From NCBI GenBank assembly GCA_009760855.2, contig WPIO01000018.1:4061001-4125000 (forward strand): 64,000 nt of DNA, written 5' to 3'. The position numbers and the translations under genes are program-made. Source of the DNA: Cristatella mucedo (lineage: Eukaryota > Bryozoa > Phylactolaemata > Cristatellidae). A model generated the notes under the pieces. It saw nothing but the letters and a program-made list of their open reading frames with translations, ran no database searches and was not told where the DNA came from. Shown here one piece after another: positions 1 to 11,595 of the stretch; positions within the stretch are counted from its first letter, which is position 1, and every line of letters begins with the position of its first letter.

Positions 1-295
1 CTTCAGCAGCTGTTTCCTGTAATGAACTTATCTCATTAAGGTGATCCCTTTTCGGGTTCTAATTTGACTCTCAACATCATGTTGAATACGATACAATGAG
101 ATCAGTGATGTGAAGAAACTCTGCATAGAACTGATAATTTGCCTGAGCAACAACCGGTTATTTCATTTCAGCCAACTGATTATTTTAACCCAACTTAACA
201 AGCGTCAACTAGTGTTCAAGGATTATTGTAACATGTCATTCTTGACCACGCCCAAGGTAGTTCAAAACATTTTGACCTTACTGAGCAAGCCCAGG
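1..295. other. Unassigned AT-rich sequence
   Basis: No exon, RNA gene or recognisable repeat is seen. The short open frame at 110-301 has no family resemblance and runs into a SINE-like segment, so it is not called. Confidence 0.4.
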
Positions 296-445
296 AGGTG
301 AGGTGCTCGTCTTTCATCGCCAAGGTTGTGGGTTCGAATTCTGCAGTCGGGTGATTATTTGTTGCCAACTAAAAGCGGTGCTGATAGTAGATAAGGCTCT
401 TCTGCCGCTATAAAAATGAGGCTGTTAAAATTAGCTAAGACTTTG
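296..445 (+). mobile_element. tRNA-derived SINE copy (SINE type B)
   Basis: A polymerase III B-box-like sequence, GGTTCGAATTC, lies at 331-341, followed by a segment ending near 430 in 'ataaaaatgaggctgttaaa'. The same head and tail recur at 49440-49885 (+), 36120-36275 (-), 31735-31830 (-) and 24695-24835 (-). Dispersed copies sharing both parts, rather than one intact cloverleaf, indicate a SINE and not a functional tRNA. Confidence 0.55.
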
Positions 446-1130
446 TAATCTTCCTTTTGTGTTCCAGTTGTTTTCATTAAACTTACTTTGAAACTTCATA
501 AATAAGAATACAATCCAAAGCCGAGTTCTTCCCTTTTCAGTGCCTGACTAGTAGACCACACAACTACTGCTTTGATATGGAGATGGCATGATTAATGACT
601 GCCCTGCGAGCAGCTACCAAGTACAGAAAATCTGCCCTTATCACGTTGATCGTACCCCAATTCTTTCAGAGCGCAGTAGCCTGAAAGCTTAATAAAAAGT
701 TTTAGCTAAACCAGAGTGATTTTATCAGTAAAACATTTAGTACAAACTTTTAGTAATAAATATCAACCTTGTTGCGTATCTTCATTTGAATAATGTACGA
801 TAAATTTTGAAAGAAAGCAGATGTATGGCTAAGCAAGCTAGATTTAGCGTACTGTTTTTTTTATTATGCATTCATATTTTTATTCCTCGTAAAATTCTAA
901 AATAAGCCGCTTGGACGTGAGTTCATCAGTCTCTTTTAGTCTCTGACTTTTTTCCTTTGGACAAATGAAGAGAGCCTGTTTAAGAATTGAAAACTAATAA
1001 AGCTCTAGAGCAATTACTGAGATTTGAATTACCACTATAAAAGCGTTATTAATTACTGCTTACAAATCCTGAAAAATGTAAAATGTACCCTGACATTCAA
1101 GCACAGATCGATATATATATATACACGCAT
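446..1130. other. Intergenic, AT-rich, no feature seen
   Basis: Low-complexity AT-rich sequence with a short TATATA run near 1110-1122. No reading frame or repeat family could be recognised. Confidence 0.4.
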
Positions 1131-1134
1131 GTAT

Positions 1135-1265
1135 TGAGCGTACGACCACTAGCCATCCAATCGTGCTTCTTTTGCAGCAAATTTAAAGTGCCTAGAAGAG
1201 ATTGATTTCTCTGAGAGGGCAATATCGAATGTAATATTAGTTATTATTAATATCATTATTAGTCA
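1135..1265 (+). mobile_element. LINE family 1, 3' tail fragment
   Basis: The segment has the family 1 3' end: a 'gcagcaaatttaaagtgcctagaagag' type motif, then 'ttctctgagagggcaa', then an ATT/TTA-rich tail. It is 5'-truncated and carries no coding sequence. Confidence 0.6.
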
Positions 1266-1659
1266 ATCATCCAGCTCGATTATTTGTCTAACAACCTCTA
1301 AAAAATTTTGCTTTGCAATCGTAATACTTTTCTTTACCTTAATAATGTAACGAACAAATAATAGTTGTGGTTAAACCGGATGGAAACCATGTTCGACAGA
1401 CGGAGCCCTCATAATTTGTATCGGAACCTTACTCATGAAGCGTTTTCCCGTTATCTGACTGGTGAGTATATCTCCAGTAGTATCTTCACGAAATGTGGAT
1501 ATAGTGTTTTATACAGTGACCTGTTACTAAGTTACCAAATCAGCTCCCAAGTCTAGTATGAATACTTTCATTTATCTAAAAATGCAAGTAGTTGGTATTT
1601 GTTACTGAGAGGGATATTACTTCATATTAGTCTGCGTGTTCGTGACCTTCCACCTCGAT

Positions 1660-2345
1660 TTGGGGAACTCGTTGCTTGCATGACTAGGCCAATTCAGACA
1701 GGCACTTACGGTGTGTGCAAAACTGGGCAGACAGACTTATCTCTCGTGAGCGTGGCAGCTGCGATGTTACACCACCTGTCGCTGACCTGCACTTGCTTCC
1801 AAAAAGTAACTTACTGACTTTAAGATTATGTCACTTGATCTTATTTCCATTCATTCTCTGGTTGTGGACTAACTATCACGGCGACACCCCAAGCAGGGAT
1901 ACGCGTCGTATCACCCGCTCTTCTGACTCGAAGCGTCTATTAATACCTTAACAAAACTCAAAATCTTTAGAGACCGCGCCTTTAGCTCATACACTTCCAA
2001 AGCGTGAGACCTACTCCCTACTGACGTTTTCTATCCACGTGACTTGAAGAGGTTTAAAAAGGCAAAAACGCGCGTTTCTGACAGTATTTGGTAGGTCCTT
2101 GTAAGTTGCACTTCGCGTACTTTTACGAGCAAAAACTGATTGCTACGACTAAAATATTATATGCTTTGACATCCGGCGTATTACTTTAAGCTATAATCCA
2201 TGTGTTGGCACCATACATGTACCAATATTAATGTGGTCGCGCTTCCTTTACAGCATGTGTATAGTACGTAGGAAGAGATGAAGTTCTCTGAGAGTGCAAT
2301 GAAAGTATTCTCGCTATTAATTATTTGCAAAATTCAGCTTTTTCA
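1660..2345 (+). mobile_element. LINE family 1, degenerate RT C-terminus and 3' end
   Basis: Pieces of the family 1 RT C-terminal region can be followed through frameshifts. They are the tract corresponding to 'HITPLLADLHWLP' near 1765-1800, then the 'FGDRAFSSYAPKAWNSL' tract near 1965-2010. The 3' hairpin remnant 'gagatgaagttctctgagagtgcaat' lies near 2275-2300. Compare the better copy at 43090-44795. No intact frame remains. Confidence 0.6.
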
Positions 2346-2559
2346 ATCTTTTTTTAACAGCTCCTCCAACAAATCATCCTTGTACCTCAACTTCAGCGGG
2401 TTCCTATCACGTAACCAATCAATTTAAATATATCTAGTTAAACATACAAATAGCTTCACTTACTTGCGTGAGAGTAACGATCTCTTTTACCAACTGCTGC
2501 GCTTTCAAACCCTTCGCTCCTCAGCATGTAGCACTTTAGTTGGAACTGGCTCTAGTGAG

Positions 2560-3330
2560 TAATCTATAGCTTACAAAGCCTTCTGCTCGGTTGCAGCCAG
2601 CATCTGGCCCTTAATTCTGGCTGTGGCACAGCGAGTCTGTCGACGCATTTCGCGTCCGCATTCTTGCGATTCCGTCTTCTGCTGCATGACCTTCTGACCT
2701 CCCACGAGCAGAGGACCGTGCGATTGGCAGGTGGCGAGAGTTGCACCGAAGCCCCTTGAATAAAAATTTTTTCGAGCGCACGAGAGGCGACGGTTTCATG
2801 CCCGCTTCGGCAGCCGTCGCAGAGCCGGAAACGCTGAGAGCGTCTCCTGCGCCTGGAGGCGACATTCGCTTCCAAAGAAGCTTGCTTCGCGCGTGGGCAA
2901 ACTGCGGCGCGGCGCTCCGGCGCTGCGGGCGCACGCTCTCGAGCTCCCGCACGCCGCCGCCGCGGCGGCGGCGGCGTGCGGGAGCGAAGATTTTCCTGCG
3001 GTGCGCCGAGTGGCTTTTGAATTCTCGTTGGCGAGTATTCGAGCGAGCTAGCGTTAGCTCCCAAGATTTCGAGCCAGCGCTCGGCTCGCTAAAAGAGCGA
3101 AGCACAGGCGCCGGCGCCGGTGGAGCCGCTGATTTTCTGATTATTTTCAATTGAAGCCGGCGGTTCGCGATCGTCGTCGCGAGCTTTCAGCCGGACGAGC
3201 TGCGCGTTCGACACCGCGCGGCTTGCACGTCGGGTCGTCGCACTCGCCCTCTCCCGCTTCTGGACGAAGCTTTCTCAGCTTTCGCGCGGCCTTCTCTTTT
3301 AGGCCGCGAGCTGGCGCTATGGGATGCGGC
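2560..3330. other. GC- and CpG-rich patch with a GGC/CCG palindrome
   Basis: About 770 bp of strongly GC- and CpG-rich sequence lies inside AT-rich surroundings. Open frames on both strands are long here, as expected from GC richness with few stops, and none has a recognisable domain. An almost perfect 41-bp palindrome sits at 2944-2984. It could be a CpG-rich promoter or first exon, or the end of a transposon; the sequence does not decide. Confidence 0.4.
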
Positions 3331-3399
3331 TACTTTAAAAAAAAAACAACAGTAAAAACAGCTCGTCTTCAGGAGACCCTACGGTCTTCACCTCTGTGA

Positions 3400-4150
3400 C
3401 CTTCGTTGGCAGACAAACGCTGCCCAGCTATAACCGATCATTGTACTGCTTCTGTGGAAAAACGGAGCTGCCAAAGTCGTCCAAATCGGCCATCGTTGGA
3501 CCGATAATTAAAAAGCCTGGATTAGCTAAGAACTCCTTTAAAAACTACCACCCTGTTTTCATTTTTCCTTTTTTGTCACAGATTAACGAAAAAGATGTCG
3601 CTCAGCAGCTGGTAGCTCACGTGGGAAGGAATAAAACTTCAGAAACCTTTCAATCGGGGTTCAAGCCGCAGCATCGACTGAAACTGCTCTCCTCCGTGCA
3701 GCCAATGGCAAGATTGGCTACAATGATAACGGAAACGTCACTTACCAAGCACTTCTAGATGTATCAATTGCCTTCGACACTTTTGATCACGACATCCTCT
3801 TGAACGATTGAGAACCATGATTGGCCTGGCAGACGAGGCACTGGCGTGGTTTAAATTTGACATCTTCGATCGTGATCAATCCGCATCGTCTGGGGGTCAG
3901 GTCTCATCCGCTAGAACAGTCACCTTTCAAGTACCCAAAGGATCCGCTCTTCATCCGTGGCTGTTCTCAATTTATACTCACTTTCAGGGAAACGTGATTC
4001 GGGCCCTTGGAATAGGTTATCACTTCTATGCTGACGATACGCAGCTGTTTTTGTCATTTAAACGGACGGAATCTGCTTCAGTGACTAATAAGCTCAATGC
4101 TTGCCTTGCAGAAACTTAAATGTGGACATCGGCTAATTCACTTAAACTGA
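3400..4150 (+). mobile_element. LINE family 2, reverse transcriptase fragment (broken)
   Basis: Conceptual translation gives CR1/L2-like RT blocks: 'VGPIIKKPG' and 'FKNYHPV' (3490-3560), 'FQSGFKPQH' (about 3650-3680), a 'LDVSIAFDTFDHDILL' block (3750-3810), and 'HFYADDTQLFLSF' (4020-4065) with the catalytic YADD box intact. Stops and frameshifts separate the blocks, so this is a dead copy. A parallel copy lies at 40640-42540. Confidence 0.75.
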
Positions 4151-4995
4151 AGGACGATTAAATGGAACTGATACTCACGTGACACCCCAAGCTCGCGACT
4201 GGACTAGAGGACTTTACTCTTCTAATAGGTGGGTGCTATTGTGCGACCGTCATTGTGTGCTCGGAATTTAGGCATCATCTTTATCAGCTACCTAAATTTT
4301 TCAAACGATAAATTTGATGGATAAGTTAATTGCTCTATTTTTTCAAATTTAAGTAACGACCTCGGTCCCGAAGTCGTGGAAAAGCATGCACCTTACCTAG
4401 TGTGCCATCACGGCTCACTGGGAAACTAGCGCCCTGAATCAACTTTTCTTTGTCTCACTGATTCTGGAAAACCAAAATGTCGCTGAGCAGATTGTAGATT
4501 GCATGTAACAGAATTTGTGGTCAGAAAAACTTCAGTCTCGATTAAGAGAACATCGCTCCAACAGAATTGACCTACACGTGACTAAGGATATTTTGAGCAG
4601 CAACAACGGCGGCTATTTTACTGCCCTGGCCAGACGCCTCTCGTTGGGTGGAAAATGAAAGCTGAGTACCCGCTCGTTTGGTATTCCTAGCTTTTTCTCG
4701 AACCGCTCAGCCCGCTCCCCCACATGCGTCACTGTCAATCTCTCCAACTTAGTGATCATCAGGCCTGTTATGACTCCATCGGCCCGACTTAAGGTTTGCC
4801 TTTGAAATCCTCGCTCAATGCGCAATAAGCCTCTGGTAATAAGCGACCTTATTTCTAAAAATGGTCTCGACCTGCTCACCCTAACTGAAACTTGGCTAAA
4901 ATATAAAAAACTTCTCGACCATTAAAAACGCTACGCCAACTGGTTGCTCATTCTTTCACATCCCTAGATCAATCAAAACTGGAGGTGGAGTTGCT

Positions 4996-5658
4996 ATGAT
5001 CGTGCGCTCGAAATTCAACTTCAAGCCATTTGCGGTACCCTCGAAGCAGTCTTTTGAATCAATTGTCCTGGTCTCACCCGAAAACAAGCTACCGATAGTG
5101 GCAGTAGTCTATCGCCCACCAGGTACCAAATCCTCCTTTATCTCAGATTTCTCCGATCTCATTTCGATTCTGTGTGCAAGAAATCGATCCTTCCTCGTTA
5201 TGGGTGATTTCAACGTTCACTTTGATAACTTATCTGACGCTTTCAGCACCGAATTTCGTACATTGACAGACTCATTATCTCTTGTGGCTCATGTGCATGG
5301 CCCTACCCACATCAAGGGTCACACACTCGACCAAATTTTCTCAAATAACTGCACTTTGTCATCACCAGTTATCACCAAATCCTGCTTATCTGACCACATG
5401 CAGATCTCATTCAATCTACAGTGTGTGCCCACATTCTCCTCTAAAATAACCTGTGAATCGCGAAACCTCAAGACCCTTGACATCGATGCTGTCCGTGCGA
5501 GAATATCTGCTTCGTCTCTGCTGCTTTGTCCCCCTCCTATCTGTCGTCATTGGCAGATAGCTGCAACGCGACACAAGCTGAAACGACGAGTTTGCACCTC
5601 CAACCAAGCGCACTGTGCGCCCTCGCCCAGACTGCCTATGGTTTACCACCGACATTAA
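4996..5658 (+). pseudogene. LINE family 1 AP-like endonuclease domain (broken)
   Basis: This frame carries the hallmarks of the apurinic-type endonuclease of non-LTR elements. They are 'VYRPPGT' (near residue 39), 'MGDFNVHFD' (near residue 68) and 'SDHMQISF' (near residue 133), the last with the catalytic Asp-His pair. The upstream part, with 'LTETWLK', lies in the same strand at about 4860-4900 but is separated by stops. The frame degenerates after about 5450. In a live element this enzyme nicks target DNA to prime reverse transcription. Confidence 0.75.
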
Positions 5659-5759
5659 ATTAAGTAGGTCTACTAAGCGAAAGCTTGAAAAAGCATACAA
5701 GAGATCAGGACTGACTGTCCATCGATAGGCATACCAGGACTGCTGTATGTCGTATCAAT

Positions 5760-6125
5760 CATGTAATGTATCTCTGTCTGTAACTCCACAAACTCATAAA
5801 GACCACGTGGGTGTTACGCTGGAGAGTTTTGTATAGCGCACTTACAGCCTAAACGGCTTTCGGTACGCATTCGGTAGCCAACAGACTTCATATCACGCAA
5901 CAAAGAGAAAGTGGGAAGCATAGCAGAGTCGGGAGAGCAGTTGAGGTAGTGAGTAGCATAGAAGTAGCAGCTCAGGGCCGCTGAAAAGGATGTGCCATAG
6001 TCGGCAGCTGAAGAGCGGTTATCGTTGCTTGAGAAATGTGAAAGCGAGTTCCACAGTCTAGGACCTACAGAGCTAAAGCTTCTGTCGCCCAGGGTCTTTA
6101 AGCGGAGGAATGGAACAGCTAGCAA
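5760..6125 (-). mobile_element. LINE family 2 3' end inserted in the family 1 element
   Basis: Reading the minus strand gives the family 2 C-terminus, including 'FLRLKTLGDRSFSSVGPRLWNSLSHF'. The 3' UTR and the tail follow, seen on the plus strand as 'catgtaatgtatctctgtctgt' reversed near 5760. Family 1 endonuclease sequence stops to the left and family 1 inter-domain sequence resumes at about 6150, so this is a nested insertion. The same module recurs at 25900, 36575, 39045 and 63280. Confidence 0.75.
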
Positions 6126-6372
6126 AGGCCAAGTCTAGCTTCTACAGAAACGTTGTTTAATCACAGATGCACAGTCCGAAAATGCGGATGTCGACGATCA
6201 ACCATCTCCTCAACCACTCCCATATTAGCTCCTTACCCGATGATCCTTGTCATGATCTTGCCGATCGCTTCTCTTAATTCTTTGTCCAGACGAAAGACAA
6301 GATCAGGGAGTCCATCCCTAAGGTGACTGCACAAATCTGGAATGCTGTCCCCCGATTCCTGGCTGCACCTCA

Positions 6373-7817
6373 TTGACTACATTTAAGCAGGTCACTAGTG
6401 ATCTCATCCTGAAGTTTTTATCTCAATCAAAGAAGACAACAAGTCCTTTGGACCCTATTCACACTGCCCTGCTCCTACGTTGCATTGATCTGCTGCTGCC
6501 ATGCATAACTAACATCGTTAATATGTCATTAGCCTCAGGTCATGTCCCAGCACCTTTCAAAAGAGCCGTAGTCGGGCCACTTCTCAAAAAACCAATACTA
6601 GACCAAGAGAACTTGAGCAAATAACGCCCAGTCTCCCTTCTACCATTCATATCAAAGACACTGGAACAGGTCGTCACAGACCAGCTGAACTCATATCATG
6701 AAACTTCAAACCTTGCTAGTAAGTTCCAGTCTGGCTTAAGAGCTAATCACTCCATAGAATCAACATTGTTTAGGATGTACAACGACCTACTTAGGAATGC
6801 AGACATGGGTAGAGTGTCTCTGCTTGTTTTACTCGATCTTTAGGCAGCTTTTGATACTATCGAGCACCAAGTTCTCCTAGAGTGCCTCTCATCTCGCCTG
6901 GGCATCACTGGCACTGTTCTGCAAATGTTCAGGTCCTATCTCAATGGGAGACTCCAGAGTATTTACGTGAATGGACAAAGATCATCCGAGGTAATTCTAA
7001 AATATGGGGTACCTCAGGGCTCCGTGCAAGGTCAGGTTCTTCTAACGGTTATTACTCTCCCTCTTGCTGATGTGATTGATAAGCACAATCTAGGCTTCCA
7101 CTTCTATGCGGATGACACTCAGTTGTACCTTTGCTCTGATCCCTTTCAGCCTTCGAGCACCTCGAATTCTTTTAACTCATTTGCTGAATGTATTGATAAC
7201 ATTCGCAGATAGATGTCAGCAAATGTTCTTAACCTGAACGATGATAAAACTAACTTACTAATTATGGGCAAATCCAGTGTGATTCAGAAATTGAAAAGAC
7301 TAACGCTCACAATTGGCTCTGCCTGCATTTCCTATGTTTAATCAGCTCAAAATCTAGGTGTCCTGTTCCAAAGTGACCTCTCGTTAGACGACCACATCAG
7401 CTCCACAATCATGACTGCCTACTTTCAGCTACACAACATTGCTAAAATTCGGGCTTGTTTAGATAAGGATACCACGTTTAAGTTGGTCCATGCATGTATG
7501 ACATTCCATCTTGACTTCTGTAGCTCACTACTTGCTGGCCAACCGGCAAGTGCAATCAGGCGATTGCAGCTGGTGCAAAACAGCTAGGCTTGTGTCGTGA
7601 GTGTTGCAGTTGCCACATCACACCACTTCTCGCCGACTTGCACTGGCTCCCAGTCAAGCAACGGATCGACTTTAAGGTTTGGTGGCTCACTTTTAGGTTA
7701 CTTCATTCTTTGGCACCAGCTTATCTCTCAGATAATAATAAAATAATAATTCACTTGATAAAGCGCCCTGAGAGAACTCAATCTCTCTCTAGGCGCTTTA
7801 CATTTGCTGCAAAGTGA
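6373..7817 (+). pseudogene. LINE family 1 reverse transcriptase (broken)
   Basis: RT blocks appear in order across shifting frames. They are 'AVVGPLLKKPILDQENLSK' (6570-6624), the 'FQSGLRANHSIES' tract (6725-6770), 'LVLLDL' followed by a TAG and 'AAFDTIEH' (6820-6870), 'GVPQGSVQGQVLL' (7008-7045), 'HFYADDTQLYLCSD' (7100-7142) and the C-terminal 'PLLADLHWLPVKQ' (7623-7661). In-frame stops occur at 6622, at about 6841 and at about 7210. It cannot encode an enzyme. Confidence 0.75.
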
Positions 7818-8135
7818 AATGCAATTGAATGGTAAGTAAAATCATGCTTGAAAAACAAACACAATGAATAATATGGTAGAGGTGACATGCACAGGGTCAG
7901 CATGCAAATGTGGTTAGTGGCAGCATGCACGCATAAGCACGTGCAGGACGAATCACAAGGACCCACTAAATGCTGTCCTAAATAGGTGTGTTTTTAAGTT
8001 CCCTTTAAATGTGGTCAGGTCAGGGGATGTTCTGACGCAGGTTGAGAGTGAGTTCCAGGCTTTGGGAGCATACGAACTAAATGCACGGTCTCCAAAGGAT
8101 TTGAGGTGGACCAACTTAGATGTGGTATCTTTAGA
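7733..8135 (-). mobile_element. LINE family 1 3' end, opposite-strand nested insertion
   Basis: It starts with an AATAATAA tract, then the reverse complement of the 3' hairpin, then 3' UTR and C-terminal coding sequence running leftwards. The host copy breaks at the 'AYLSD' codons (about 7730) and resumes with 'LLPHQAKHRTT' at about 8136. Compared with the copy at 54390-55985, roughly 330 bp are missing inside the insert near 8106. Confidence 0.65.
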
Positions 8136-8639
8136 TCTACTCCCCCACCAGGCCAAGCATCGTACCACCTGCTTTTCGGAATCCAACAGTCTACCAAAAC
8201 CTCGTATAAACCTCAAATCCTTTTGAGACCGTGCGCTTAATTCGTATGCTCCCAATGCCTGGAACTCCCTACCGACCTGCGTCAGAACATCCCCTGACCT
8301 GACCACATTTAAAAGTAACTTAAAGACACACCTATTTAGGACAGTATTTAGTGGGTCCTTGTGATTCGTCCTTCATGTGCTTATGCGTGCTGACACTGTG
8401 CATGCTGCTACTAACCACACTTGCATGCTGACCGTGTGCATTTCACCAGTAACCATGTTATTTATTTTGTTTATCAAGCATGATATTACTTACAATTCAA
8501 TCGTGTTTCACTTAGCAGCAAATGTAAAGCGCCTAGAAAGAGATTGAGTTCTCTGAGGGAGAATTATCAAGTGCATTAATATTATTGTTATTATTTTTAT
8601 CAATTAGCTTGGTTTGACTCACATTGTCACGACATCAGG

Positions 8640-9520
8640 CTTGAGAGATTGGCAATAATGATTGGTTGTAAAAGACGAAGAACTCAATTGGTTGCAATTC
8701 GTATGCAATTTATTTATCGAACAGTGATCCACTCTCATCAAGCTGCCGAGTCGTCTACAGATTTTCACAGAGGGATTTACTTGGTCCTTCTTTCTTGGTC
8801 TCTCTATTTATATCAAGCCTCTGCGAAAAGTGGTTTAGGGCCGAGTGATTGCCCATCTTTTTCATGCTGATGACGCCGAGCCGTATTTGTCATCCAACCT
8901 GACGTAATCAGCTGCAGCGGCTGAAAAACAGAATGCTTGCCTATAACAGACGCTTAATCCTGGGTATTGAACTATTGATTTAAACTAACCAAAATTAAGA
9001 CCAAACTCTTATCTATAAGTAAACCTCAAGGCTCCGAAGCAAATGACTCGCTGAGCCTCCCAGTCAATTATTGGGTGTAGACACAAGCTCGTACTATGAC
9101 AGACAATCCCAACTAAGGCTTATCCTTTTTTATCCAGCTGAACGATTGCACCTGTCTCAACGTGCTCGTGCCCTCAGGTAATCTGCCAAGTATAAAGAGT
9201 CTATTCCAATCCTAAGCTTAGAGGCGGTGGGTGACCGCAGCTTTTGCTGAACTAGTCAGAGAAACTCGCTTCCACTATTGTTATTGGAACTCACTTCCAC
9301 TATTGTTAGGCAATGACTCTCATTCTCCTGCTGACAGCTGTAGATAAATTTTTTGCTGCAGCGAGATTCAAATTCAATGCTTCTCACTTCCTCTACTTTT
9401 CCTCTGCATCAGCTCTGCTTCTTGCTGCCTCCTGGCTATGCGCGATGAAGTCGGTTGCCTACCATTTGCTTACCAAAAGCTGCACAGGCTTTTAGTTTGC
9501 TTGAGAAAACTCTTTTGGGA
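8640..9520 (+). mobile_element. LINE family 2, heavily decayed RT
   Basis: Scattered family 2 landmarks are seen: a 'FHADD' remnant near 8855-8875, a 'LNACL' remnant near 8930 and a C-terminal tract resembling 'LLAASWLCAMKSVAYHLLTKS' (9418-9480). The last corresponds to the 3' region of better copies. Frames are wholly disrupted. Confidence 0.45.
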
Positions 9521-9539
9521 AGCACTGGCTAATCCCTTT

Positions 9540-11095
9540 GGCTTTATGGAGGCAGAGACTAAAATTAATGTGAATACGTTACATTTGATGTAAAAATGGT
9601 TAAAAACCTAATCTTACTTATAGATTTTTACATACCAGACTTCTGAGAAAAATGTGCTGATGTCATATGACTTCCAGAAGGTCTTTTCTTTCTGGCAACA
9701 CATGAGTTTTTTGTAAGGTCATTCGCATAGCACTCTCAGAGAAATTAATCTCTCTCTAATCACTTTACACTTTGTATAAATGAAGCTTGATCATATGGTT
9801 AGTGATTGATAGCATGCACGACGTCAATAAACGTGACATGGCTAGAGGTGACATGATCAGGGTCAGCATGTCAATTTGACTTGTTGCATCACGCTCTGGT
9901 ATCATCAAGCATAAGCACCCAAAGTAATAGCTTTCGGCATCAATTTTTCTGCCCAAGCAAGCTAAAGGTTGTGTAAAAAGATCCTTGCACAAACTTATTT
10001 CCATTTTAACAAACGGGAAACGCAAAGCAAAGTTTAGTCTTAATGATCAAACTGTTTATTTTTTAAATCCATCTCATCTTTCACAATGCTTCATTCACTC
10101 TATTGATCCAGCCTACCTATCTGCACTTGGTCCTAATCACGACGTGTCTTTTTAGTCTTCTCTTCTGACACAAATCGTTTATTTCTATATTGGCCGTAAC
10201 GCTTAGTTCATATCTGCCAAAGCGTAGATATCACTCTCGATTGACTTTAGAACATTCTCGATTTGGCCAAATTATAAAAAAGTTCAAGTCTCACCTGTTT
10301 CCTACAGCTCTTGCTATGTATTTCTATGTTAATTTTGCGTGCATTTCTGCGAAAATATGGGGACCATTTTATGACGTTCTTTATTGAAATGCATCCCATT
10401 AAATTAATGTCTAGTGCCTAGGGAATAATTTAGACCTCTGAGTGTAGCATGAAGATGCTTAATTTGTGGTAGAAATAAGTTTTTCACAAGCTTATGCCCA
10501 TCATGCAAATACTGAAAGCACCTCTCTCTCTGATTATATGGGTTGAGTAAATCGTTTTGCCTGCTGTCTCGCTATCCGCAGCTGAAGGCAACAGCCATTA
10601 AAGCTCGACTAATTTAGATGGCTGACACTTCTAGAAAAGCAAGAAGAAGTTTTACGAGGTACTAATACAGGGATAGGAGTTAAAAACTCTCATGAATTTC
10701 TAATAAAAATATTAAATTTACATTGTTTATTTGATGCATAATCAAACATATTATGAAGTAGTTTTTATGATTTTAAAAATTTACATAGATATTATATCGT
10801 TTAATTAAGCCTCTGCCTCTTATACTTTTATATTAGGAGCCACACATCTGAGATTCTTTTGGAAAGCTAGGAGTTTTGGATTGCTGCAAATCATTCGTAT
10901 AAGAATGCAATACGGAAGTGCATGTACCACCACATGAAACTATGTCAACCCAGCCACTTCAGCTCGACTGCAAGCTGAATAATTTATGTACTGCGAGGAA
11001 TGAAGACGTAATGCTTAACATTTCAAATCACAAAATTAGCATAAGAATTAAATGCCCCATTAAGTCATTCAACCATTGTCAATATTTATTTCGCC
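9540..11095. other. Mostly unassigned AT-rich sequence with LINE scraps
   Basis: A minus-strand LINE 3' hairpin remnant lies at about 9725-9800. A plus-strand LINE C-terminal remnant ('DPAYLSALGPNHD'-like) lies at about 10090-10320. Nothing else is recognised. Confidence 0.4.
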
Positions 11096-11096
11096 G

Positions 11097-11110
11097 GGGT
11101 GTGTGTGTGC

Positions 11111-11141
<31 letters not shown>

Positions 11142-11190
11142 TGCGTGCGTGTGTGTGTGTGTGTGTGTATGTGTGTGTGTGTGTGTGAAT
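11097..11190. repeat. (GT)n/(GTGC)n microsatellite
   Basis: About 90 bp alternates between GT dinucleotides and GTGC tetranucleotides with a few interruptions. Open frames through it on both strands are artefacts. Confidence 0.95.
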
Positions 11191-11339
11191 GTCAGCAATA
11201 TATGAAACGAGGGAGCTGACAGTTTTTCTGAATGCCTTCCACAGTTATTAGTGAGATAGTTTATTAATGCCTTCACTTTTCTTAGTGATTATGTCGCCAG
11301 GGTGAAGAGATTATAAATTGTGAAAGGAAGCTTATTAAG

Positions 11340-11595
11340 CTTAGAGACCTGCGGTCACCAGAACTTTATACACACCAGAATCATACACTCTGAGAATTGT
11401 TTCCACTAGGAATTAAAGCTCTCCCACTTACAATACAGTAGTGACGCAAGACTGTGCCAGTGATGCTAAGCAGAGAAAGAAGGCGCTCAGACGACCAGGT
11501 GGTCAATAGAATCAAACACTGCTAAAAGATCAAGCACATCGAGCCGACATACTCTAAACAACTCTGAATTCCTGAGAAGGTAAAACACCTTAAGC
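11340..11595 (-). mobile_element. LINE reverse transcriptase fragment, left of hAT insertion
   Basis: The minus strand shows a degenerate RT core, with Phe-Asp-Ser-Ile-Asp-type residues opposite 11500-11530. The match continues on the far side of the hAT element (14324 onward), so the transposon landed in an older LINE copy. Confidence 0.5.

Larger units (their letters stand above)
4590..8600 (+). mobile_element. LINE family 1, near full-length but broken CR1/L2-type element
   Basis: This is the most complete copy of family 1. It holds an endonuclease region (about 4800-5450), RT (about 6180-7820 and 8136-8330), a 3' UTR and the 3' hairpin plus ATT tail (8515-8600). Two later insertions interrupt it: a family 2 piece on the opposite strand (about 5760-6125) and a family 1 piece on the opposite strand (about 7733-8135). 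Several stops and frameshifts disrupt both enzymatic parts. The AP-endonuclease plus YADD-type RT places it in the CR1/L2 group; the exact clade is inferred. Confidence 0.75.

Noticed and set aside
331-341. Possible tRNA gene because of a good B-box
   Set aside because: No cloverleaf could be built and the same text occurs in dispersed copies with a common tail, so it is a SINE.
2564-3154. Long overlapping open frames on both strands in GC-rich DNA
   Set aside because: Stops are rare in such composition, the peptides are Arg/Ala/Pro-rich with no domain, and no splice or start context supports one strand.
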